This document shows, piece after piece, positions 1 to 8,158 of a DNA stretch of 64,000 bases. Source of the stretch: Crocodylus rhombifer. Taxonomy: Eukaryota; Chordata; Crocodylia; Crocodylidae. Position 1 is the first letter of the stretch. Every line of letters starts with the position of its first letter. The notes beneath the pieces are model-generated. The model saw only the letters and a list, made by a program, of their open reading frames with translations. It had not been told where the DNA came from and made no database searches. The stretch covers positions 260,089 through 324,088 of the forward strand of contig JAVSML010024260.1 of assembly GCA_038503035.1 (NCBI GenBank), given 5' to 3'. Position numbers and translations under genes: made by a program.

Positions 1-2060
1 ACAAAGAAGACTTCATGCCCACTGTTACAAATAGAATTGTAGAGCCAGCTTAATGAATTTTCTTTGTACTTTCTTAAGGAAAGAAAGATACAAACCCTGG
101 AAAAAACACAGACAGATACACGTTTCCTAAGGACACAAATTCAGTTACAATGAATTGTGTCATTTAGCCACATGATTTATTTACAAAATGAATGCTGATT
201 TATCCTCAAAAAGTAAGGTAACTAATTCTAGAGTGACAACACATCGTTGACATATTTTTTACAGAAAAAGTAAATCGCCTCTCAAATGTTAACAGTGATT
301 CAATCCTCCCTCCAAGTGGCATGCTATAAATACAAAGTACTGTACTGTGAGTAGAATAATTTGTAGCCCTTTATATAGCATCTGGGAATTCATTATATAT
401 GATCCAGTGGCTGATGATAATTAAGACCTGACTGAGATGTTCATGTATGGGACTTACTGTAGATTCCTGATTATCTTCTAGTTATGATATAGTGTGTAAA
501 GTAGCAAGAAGATCAACCATCCTTAAGTGATTGATCATTAAATGTAATTAGCTATATCATCTAGTAATATGAGCAAAATATGCAAATACTATAGTTTACT
601 GCATACTATAAATAATAAAATATGACCCTAAAATATACTGTAGCTAAACAGTTTTTCTATTGCATTTGTCAAAAGTGTTTATCCTAAATATTCATCACCT
701 ATTGCAGCAATGTAAATGCCAAGATTTGGCAATGACAAAGGGCAATACTGACATGCATATTAAATACTAATAAATAATAGGAAATGAAGAACACTAAAGA
801 AATGTTCCTTTTTATCTCTGTTATACTCTTGCTTGAGAAAAATCAGACTGTGTTTTCATTCATCTTCTCAGCTGATAAAGACTTGTGCTTCTATAAATAG
901 CCTCAATGCCACAGACAAGGGTGGAATAAGTAATAAGGCCTACATATCTTTGGTTAGGTTTTAAATAGAAGTCTGTCCCCTACAGATGTAAAGATTTGCT
1001 GAATATCCAAATAGGGTGCAGAGCAAAAATAGCAAAAGCCATTGGTTTTTCATTATGAAATACACATATTTTGAACGGTGGAATGCTGTGTGCATACACC
1101 CAGCTGTCACTGGAAGAAGACATGCACAGGAATGTTCAAAAGTAAACTTTTACCTTTATTCTTGTGGCATGTACAAATTTCACTAGCATAGTTATAAATA
1201 ACACACACTAGATTTGCACTGATGTTTTAGCAAATATGGAGTACCTCCACTGAATTCAAACTGTGGAAAGGAGCATAGCTCTTTCAGGCTATGGAGTTAT
1301 TTTGGATTTATGTTTATGTGACTGAAAGCAAACTTTCTCCCAAAGAGCAGTTTGAGTGACTAAATAAAATATAGGCAATGTCATACCACCTTCTTCTTTT
1401 TTTTTGGCAGGACTCTTAAATGATCGAAATATATAATCCTTGAAAACATCATTTAATCTGGTTTTACATTAGTTGTATCCGCTGTGTAGTGGCCTTGAAC
1501 TCTGGACAGCCTTGATAAGTCAGAATAAGTCCCCATCTTTTGGTAGAACTTGTTGCATATTTAAAGGGTATTTCTACAAACTTTACACCGCCACACATTT
1601 TTACAAATTCAACTGATGAGTCAAGCAGAGGTCCATCTGTCTCTCTGGACTCCCCAGCTTTATTCAAACAAGTCATTTAACTTTACGTGTCTCATGTAGC
1701 ATTTTATTTGTATCCTGAGAAGCTATCACCAGCCTTCCCTGCTCGACTAAATAGGAAAAATATCCAAAATAATACATCAATTAACATTTCTAGTGAGATG
1801 ATTTGACTCCCTAGGTGAGTACTCTAGCACCTAAGCTCAGAGAATAGCACACCTAGTAAGAAACCAGCCACTGTGTTTGGCTTTGACAAACTAATAATAT
1901 TGAGCAGTGTTAAATTCTGTCAAATGGCCAACTGTAGTTTAATAAGTTAATCACACTGGAACTATGAAGCATAAATACTCCTACCACTGCCACCTTCTTG
2001 GCAGAAAAGCACATAGGTAATGAAACTCATGGCTTTTTAATAACTATTGAGACATCGGAT
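1..2060. other. AT-rich unique sequence, no gene seen
   Basis: No reading frame here has a recognisable protein or a convincing exon with splice sites. It is AT-rich and CpG-poor and fits intron 1 of the minus-strand gene whose first exon is at 53.1 kb. The longest open frame (about 1464-1676, minus) has no family resemblance that I recognise. Confidence 0.6.
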
Positions 2061-2119
2061 ATATACAGCTGTTATACTTAGATGAACCTGAATAGCGTTA
2101 AGTTGATCTACTAGTGTTA

Positions 2120-2462
2120 GGTTGATCTAAGTGCCCATCTGTACAGACATTCAGGGAGGTTAGAGGCAAAAAATGGCCAACTCTATCTAACTCAGTTCAC
2201 TTGAGGAAGTGAACCACGTTGGACTAGGAATGGGTTAGCCCGATCTAAAGAATGTCCACACACATTCAGAATACAGCCCTGAGTCTGGGAAAACCTAGCT
2301 CTCATCCCAGCCTCAGGGCTGCATTCTTCCTACCCCTCCCCACCCCCAACTGGGCTATTTTTAGCCCTTGAATGGATAACCCATCCCAAAAATTGGCCAG
2401 ACCCCATTGATCCTGCTAAACCCTCCCCATGGCCCTCCCCATGGCCCTCCCCCCAGGCAGAC
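2120..2462. repeat. Relic related to the 30944-31629 DNA element
   Basis: The stretch around 2144-2175 carries CTGTACAGACATTCAGGGAG followed by GTTAGA. This closely resembles both ends of the hAT-like element at 30944-31629. Downstream is a C-rich segment with a short duplicated CCCCATGGCCCT motif near 2426-2450. I could not find the second inverted end, so this is called a partial copy. Confidence 0.45.
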
Positions 2463-2471
2463 CCTTTAGCC

Positions 2472-2550
2472 CAGCATTTCTCAACCTGTGACCCAAAAGT
2501 AGGTTGCAAGAATATATGAAAGGGTCATGGAAAATGGATCAACAAACTTT
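2472..2550. mobile_element. hAT-like element, left part, split by CR1
   Basis: It begins CAGCATTTCTCAAC, a Charlie-type hAT terminus. The matching end is at 7692, where the reverse complement reads CAGTGGTTTTCAAAC. The 8 bases before the left end (2464-2471, CTTTAGCC) match 6 of 8 with those after the right end (7693-7700, CAGTAGCC), as expected for a hAT target duplication. The CR1 at 2551-7446 interrupts it. Confidence 0.65.
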
Positions 2551-2961
2551 GTAGGCTCTGGAGCGGTGAGAGACGCGCGGGTGAAGCCCGCTGTGCCCCC
2601 ACTCCCCTGAAGCCCCCCAGACACCCCCTCAGCAGCCGCCGAGCCCCCTGCCAACCCCCAGCACAGCTGGAGGTAAGCGGGCTCGTGGTGGGAAGGGGTT
2701 AACTCCTCGCTTGCTGGGAGGAGGCCACTGCCTGGTGCCAGGCCGGGTCCAGCACACGCCCAGGCCCCTACTTGGCCCAGCCCCCCAGGGAGAGAGGAGT
2801 GAAGGAGGGGGTACTCACCAGTCCCCCTCCTGTAGGGCAGGGCCCCCCAAATCCCAGGTAGGGCCCCCTTGGCCTGAGAAGCCAGCGTTCCCCGACGGCA
2901 GGCCCACTGCGCATGCGCGTAGTTTAAAAGGGCCCGCCAAACAGGGGGAAAACACACTCAG
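2551..2961 (+). promoter_or_regulatory. CR1 5' UTR monomer 1 (411 bp)
   Basis: This GC- and CpG-rich block starts GTAGGCTCTGGAGCGGTGAG, and the same start recurs at 2962. The two copies share about 245 bp at roughly 94% identity by eye. Near its 3' end is TGCGCATGCGCG (2908-2919), a match to the NRF-1 consensus YGCGCATGCGCR, followed by AGTTTAAAAG. By analogy with monomeric LINE promoters, this unit may drive transcription starting near the second unit. That role is inference. Confidence 0.7.
2908..2919. promoter_or_regulatory. NRF-1-like palindromic site
   Basis: TGCGCATGCGCG fits YGCGCATGCGCR at every position. It lies about 43 bp upstream of the start of the second 5' UTR monomer, a sensible place for a promoter element. 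It keeps three CpGs, unlike most of the flanking DNA. Confidence 0.55.
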
Positions 2962-3208
2962 GTAGGCTCTGGAGCGGTGAGAGACGCGCGGGTGAAGCCC
3001 ACTGTGCCCCCACTCCCCTGAAGCCCCCCAGGCACCCCCTCAGCAGCTGCCGAGCTCCCTGCCAACCCCCAGCACAGCCGGAGGTAAGCGGGCTCGTGGT
3101 GGGAAAGGGTTAACTCCTCGCTTGCTGGGAGGAGGCCGCTGCCTGGTGCCGGGCTGGGTCAAGCCCCTGCCCAGGCCCCTACTTGGCCCAGACCCCCAGG
3201 GAGCCAGG
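2962..3208 (+). promoter_or_regulatory. CR1 5' UTR monomer 2 (partial)
   Basis: Homologous to the first ~245 bp of the upstream monomer, with about 14 differences by eye, then it diverges into the ORF1 leader at about 3208. Both monomers keep a strong splice-donor-like string GGAGGTAAGC (GT at 2673 and 3084). Confidence 0.7.
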
Positions 3209-3279
3209 CGACCGGAGCCGCCCGAACAGGCTGCGTAAACAGGCGCTTGAGTTAGCGCAGAGTTCGCGCAGGAGAGGGC

Positions 3280-4437
3280 GTGGGAGGGCATGAGACCCTG
3301 CCTGCAACCCCCCCCAGCCATAGCCAGCCTATCAGAGGCATGACACGGATGGGCACGCGCCACACTCCAAGGGTCCCCTCGGGCTCTGCGGCCCCCCCAT
3401 CGGGCACCGCAGAGACGGCCACCCAGACGGAGCCCATGGTTCCGGGCTCCACGCAGATGGAGCCCCTGGCTCTTGGCTGCAGGGGCTGCCTGTCCCTTTT
3501 TCAGGCTCTGGGGCCCGGGAGCATGGCCACCTCCCCTTGTGGGGTCTGCTCCCTACTGGCGTCTCTGGCGCGCCAGCTGGAGGAGCTCCAGGCCACAGTC
3601 CAGAGACTGCGTGCCATCAGGGACTGTGAGCAGGAGATAGACTCCTACTGCCACTCCCTTCTCCCCCGGGAGCCGCAGGGGAGAGCTCTGTCTCCCCCCG
3701 CGACTAAGGAGGACTCTGGGACCTCCAGCTCTGCCCAGTCAGGGGCATGGACCAAGGTGGTCAAGGGCCCCAAGGCCCGCTGCACCAAGGCCCCTGCCCC
3801 GCCGGAGCTTAGCAACAGGTTCGCACCTCTTGCAGCCCCAGCAGAGCCCATGCAGTTGCCAGCTCCCGCAGGCAACCCAGGCTCAACCGCAGCTACTGGC
3901 CCCGCTCTCCCCAAGACAAAGCGTAAGGTGTTTGTTGTGGGAGACTCCATCCTGCGGGGCACTGAGGGGGCAATCTGCCGCCCCGACCCTTTAGCCTGGG
4001 AAGTCTGCTGCTTCCCGGGGGCCCGCATCCGAGACATTGCGGAGAGGATCCCGCAGCTCCTCCGGCCCACAGACCACTACCCCATGCTCCTTATTCATGT
4101 GGGCACCAATGACACGGCTCGGAGCACCCCCAGCCAGGTCATGAGGCGCTACAGGGAGTTGGGAGCGGGGCTTAGGAGTCTGGCAGCTCAGGTGGTGTTT
4201 TCGTCGATCCTCCCAGTCTTGGGCTATGGGCTGAGGAGGGAGAGGAGGATCCACGCGGTGAACCAAAGACTGCGGAGCTGGTGTCATCGGGAAGGCTTTG
4301 GCTTCCATGACCACAGCCCGCTCTTTGGAGAGAGAGGCAGCGAGCTGCTGGGAAGAGATGGCCTCCACCTCTCTCCCCTGGGGAGGAGGCTCTTCTCAGC
4401 CAGGCTGGCTGACCTGCTCCACCGGGCTTTAAACTAA
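3280..4437 (+). CDS. CR1 ORF1 protein with SGNH esterase domain, intact
   Basis: An uninterrupted 385-residue frame. The N-terminal third is proline- and threonine-rich. A CxxC pair near residues 87-90 leads into a leucine-rich coiled coil (about 90-125; LARQLEELQATVQRLRA). The C-terminal half is an SGNH/GDSL hydrolase: block I GDSI with catalytic Ser223, a glycine-bearing GARI block, GTND with Asn277, and DGLHLS with Asp360 and His363. All catalytic residues are present. ORF1 proteins of CR1 elements are thought to bind element RNA, and the esterase may act on lipids or membranes; the true substrate is not known. The first ATG is used here; Met21, Met24 or Met82 could serve instead. The protein ends 128 bp before ORF2. 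Confidence 0.88.
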   Translation: MGGHETLPATPPSHSQPIRGMTRMGTRHTPRVPSGSAAPPSGTAETATQTEPMVPGSTQMEPLALGCRGCLSLFQALGPGSMATSPCGVCSLLASLARQLEELQATVQRLRAIRDCEQEIDSYCHSLLPREPQGRALSPPATKEDSGTSSSAQSGAWTKVVKGPKARCTKAPAPPELSNRFAPLAAPAEPMQLPAPAGNPGSTAATGPALPKTKRKVFVVGDSILRGTEGAICRPDPLAWEVCCFPGARIRDIAERIPQLLRPTDHYPMLLIHVGTNDTARSTPSQVMRRYRELGAGLRSLAAQVVFSSILPVLGYGLRRERRIHAVNQRLRSWCHREGFGFHDHSPLFGERGSELLGRDGLHLSPLGRRLFSARLADLLHRALN

Positions 4438-4565
4438 GCCCGCTGGGGGATGGGGGGACTACTGCCACTGCTGGCCCGCTGAATGGCCCTTGCAAAGCCA
4501 GCGGACCAAGGCACTTAAGGGGGCACTTAAGGGAGCCCACCCCTGCCCCAGCCCTGGCACAATCT

Positions 4566-7344
4566 GTGGGCAAGGCAAGAGCCCCCAAGGGCACACTTGC
4601 CTGCCTGTACACTAATGCCAGGAGCCTGGGCAACAAGCAGGACGAGCTCGTCCTCCTGCTCAGTGCAAAGAAATATGATGTCATTGGGATAACGGAGACC
4701 TGGTGGGACTCCACCCATGACTGGACCACAGGTATAGAGGGCTATACCCTGTACAGGAGGGATCATGTTGACAAAAGGGGCGGGGGTATAGCTCTCTATG
4801 TAAAGGAAAGCTACATGTCTCTGCAAGCTGATGTTGGCGACTGGCATGGACAGCTAGAGACCCTCTGGGTAAAAATTCGTGGGGAATTCGGCACAGGGGA
4901 CACAACGGTGGGAGTCTACTACAGACCTCCCACTCAAAGTCCTGAGCTTGACCAGGAGTTCGCCCGGGAACTGACTGAGGCCGCTTGCTCCAGGACCTTG
5001 GTTGTCTTGGGTGACTTCAATTACCTGGACATCTCGTGGGAAGATCACTCAGCTAAATCTGAGTGGGCGCAAAGCTTTCTCTCGTGTGTGGATGACCTTT
5101 ACCTGACTCAAGAAGTCTATGGGCCAACGAGAGGCAAAGCGCTGCTCGACCTGGTACTGGCTATGGGGGACGACCTAATCGGCGACCTAGTGATTGATGG
5201 GAAGTTGGGTGACAGCGACCACGAGCTGATCACCTTCACCATCCGCCGTAAAGCTGGCAAGTCAGTCAGCAACACAGAAGTCCTTGACTTCAGAAAAGCC
5301 GACTTTGATAAGCTCAAGAGGCTAGTCGGTCAGGCCCTCAGGGGCCATGACCCCAGGGAGATGGGAGTTCAAGAAGAGTGGTTGCTTCTCAAGGAAGCGA
5401 TCCTCAATGCACAAGCTAAATCTATTCCAACACGGAGGAAAGGCAGCAAGAAGGCACAGCAGCCCTCCTGGCTCTCCTTTTTAGACCTACTGTGGCTAAA
5501 AAGGAAAGCCTACAAAGGATGGAGGACGGGATTCACCTCCAAGGAGGATTACTCAGCGCTGGTCCGGTCCTGCAGGGAGCAAACCAGGAAAGCCAAGGCT
5601 GCAACTGAACTCCAACTAGCTTCAGGCATCAAGGACAACAAAAAGTCCTTTTTCAGATATGTGGGGAGCCGGAGGTAAAGCACGGGCAATGTTGGACCCC
5701 TGCTAAACCAGATGGGGCAACTGACAACTGACGCCCAGGAAAAAGCCAACCTATTAAATAGGTATTTTGCATCAGTCTTTCATCAGTCACACGGGATGCC
5801 CATGCCTGCTATGGGACAGGGAAATCTGGGTGAGGGGGATCCACTACCCTCCATCAATGCTGACCTTGTGAAGGAACACCTTGAGAAGCTGAATACCTTC
5901 AAGTCAGCCGGCCCTGACAACCTGCACCCCAGGGTACTCAAGGAGCTGGTGAGCGTCATAGCCCAGCCCCTGGCACGGATCTTTGAAAACTCCTGGCGCT
6001 CTGGTGTAGTGCCAGAAGACTAGAAGAAGGCCAATGTGGTGCCGATCTTCAAGAAAGGGAAGAGAGTGGATCCGGCTAACTACAGGCCCATTAGCCTGAC
6101 TTCTATCCTGGGGAAGATCTTAGAAAAGTTTATTAAGGAGGCCATCCTTGAGGGACTGGCCCAGGCTAACATTCTAAGGGACAGCCAGCATGGGTTTGTT
6201 GGGGTAGGTCTTGTTTGACCAATCTCATTTCCTTCTATGACCAGGTGACCTATCACCTGGACAAGGGAGAAGAGATTGATGTCATATATCTTGACTTCAA
6301 AAAAGCTTTTGATCTGGTATCCCATGATCACCTCTTGGCCAAACTGCCCAGTTGTGGCCTTGGCTCCACCACGATCCGCTGGCTGGGAAATTGGCTTCGT
6401 GGTCGGACCCAGAGGGTTGTGATTGATGGCAGTCACTCATCATGTGACCAGTGGGGTCCTCCAAGGCTCTGTCCTTGGACCCATATTGTTCAACATCTTC
6501 ATTAACGATGTGGACATTGGAGTCAGGAGTGGACTGGCCAAGTTCGCCAATGACACCAAACTTTGGGGCATAGCATCCACGCCAGAAGATAGGCGGGTGA
6601 TCCAGGCTGACCTGGACAAGCTCAGCAAATGGGCAGACGAGAACCTCATGGTGTTTAACACCGAAAAATGCAAGGTTCTCCACCTTGGGAGAAAAACCTG
6701 CAGCACCCTTATAGGCTCGGCAGTGCTACATTGGTTAGCACTACAAAAGAAAAAGACTTGGGGGTCATCATTAACCACAAGATGAACATGAGCCTCCAGT
6801 GCGATGCTGCGGCTAGTAAAGCGACCAAAATGCTGGCGTGCATCCATAGATGCTTCTTGAGCAAATCCCGGGACGTCATTCTCCCCTTGTACTCGGCCTT
6901 GGTGAGGCCGCAGCTGGAGTACTGCGTCCAGTTTTGGGCTCCACAATTCAAAAAGGATGTGGAGAAGCTTGAGAGAGTCCAGAGGAGAGCCACGCGCATG
7001 ATCAGAGGTCAGGAAAACAGATCTTACGATGACAGGCTGAGAGCCATGGGACTCTTTAGCCTGGAAAAGCGTAGGCTCAGGGGTGATCTGATGGCCACCT
7101 ATAAGTTTATCGGGGTGACCACCAGGATCTGGGGGAATGTCTGTTCACCAGAGCGCCCCAAGGGATGACGAGGTTGAACGGTCACAAACTCCTGCAAGAC
7201 CGTTTCAGGCTGGACATAAGGAAGAATTTCTTTACTGTCCGAGCCCCCAAGGTCTGGAACAGTCTGCCAGTGGAGGTGGTTCAAGCACCTACATTGAACA
7301 CCTTCAAGAGTAAATTGGATGCTTATCTTGCTGGGATCCTATGA
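4566..7344 (+). pseudogene. CR1 ORF2 (endonuclease-reverse transcriptase), broken
   Basis: Residues 1-220 form an intact APE-type endonuclease: NARS (Asn17), TETWWDS (Glu44), GDFN (Asp150, Asn152) and SDH (217-219). The frame then meets a TAA at 5676-5678 and reopens in the same frame, and a TAG at 6021-6023 falls where a Trp follows PED. One base is missing near 6200, 8 bp are missing near 6443 and one base is missing near 6690, relative to the sister copy at 59-60 kb. The reverse transcriptase blocks are all recognisable (AGPDNLHPRV, YRPISLTS, LDFKKAFD, GSVLGPILFN), but the catalytic box reads FANDTKL instead of FADD. The C-terminal tail (FRLDIRKNFFTVR, ending LAGIL) lies in yet another frame and stops at 7342-7344. 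Confidence 0.9.
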
Positions 7345-7446
7345 CCCCAGCTGACTTCCTGCCCTTTGGGCAGGGGGCTGGATTCGATGATCTCCCGAGG
7401 TCCCTTCCAGCTCTAATGTCTATGAAATCTATGAAATCTATGAAAA

Positions 7447-7692
7447 ACTGATTTTCCTTTAAAGGAGAAAAAGTGAGAATCCGTAGGTTTTCTCTTGCAG
7501 ACTGGCAGAGTCCCAGCCTGCAAGGCACTGCTTGAGGCCCCCCATGGCCCACCCCCACTCCCACATTCACACCCCCTCCCCCACATACTGGGGCAGGGGG
7601 GCAGGAGGGCAGCAGTAAGGGGTACTGGGTAGGGACTGGCCATCAATGTTTACAAATGGGTCCTGGTAAAAAATAAAGTTTGAAAACCACTG
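7447..7692. mobile_element. hAT-like element, right part, split by CR1
   Basis: This continues the element that starts at 2472. It holds a C-rich middle (7540-7600) and ends in GTTTGAAAACCACTG, the inverted counterpart of the left end. No transposase frame is present, so it is non-autonomous. The element must predate the CR1 insertion inside it. Confidence 0.6.
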
Positions 7693-7700
7693 CAGTAGCC

Positions 7701-8158
7701 CGTCCCTGATCCCACCTGGCCCTCCCTCCATCCTGACTTATTAGGAACAGGTTCCCAGCACAGCTCCTGGCACTGGTGAATGTGTGCACATGCCAGACCC
7801 AATCTACAATCATGAAGCATAAAGTAAGCCAAATTATAATAGATCAAGTATTCCAAATTTGTGCATGTACCCATTGTTATTCAAAGATAGTAATACAGAA
7901 CTCTGTTCAATATGATTGGCAGTTGATGTTACACAACTTTACTAAAACACTAGGAGTAAGGGAAGGCAGAATATTAGGCTGCGAAATCATAATAGCATTA
8001 GAAGTGCCATACTAGGTCAGACCCATGGTCCATCTTTCTGAGTAACACTGAAATAGTGGATGTTTTTAAAGGGAGAACATATGAGGGGTTTTTACATGTG
8101 CTTCAGAAGGGGGATGTTTTAATTAGAGCAGCTCTGAGAGCCACGCTAATTAATTCAC
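7701..8158. other. Spacer between hAT/CR1 and the next CR1
   Basis: AT-rich sequence with no gene or clear repeat. It is bounded by the hAT target duplication on the left and the CR1 tail on the right. Confidence 0.5.

Larger units (their letters stand above)
2551..7446 (+). mobile_element. Near full-length CR1 LINE (copy 1)
   Basis: A CR1-clade non-LTR retrotransposon with all parts in order: a duplicated 5' UTR unit (2551-3208), ORF1 (3280-4437), ORF2 with endonuclease and reverse transcriptase (4566-7344), and a 3' UTR ending in tandem ATCTATGAA-like octamers to nonamers (about 7418-7446). Most CR1 copies in genomes are heavily 5'-truncated, so a copy with its promoter is uncommon. ORF1 is intact, but ORF2 carries two nonsense codons and several frameshifts, so the element cannot move on its own. 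It is inserted in a hAT-like element and lies antisense to STK32C within its presumed intron 1. Confidence 0.93.

Noticed and set aside
3645..4368. Minus-strand frames opposite CR1 ORF1
   Set aside because: Shadows of the intact plus-strand ORF1 in GC-rich sequence.
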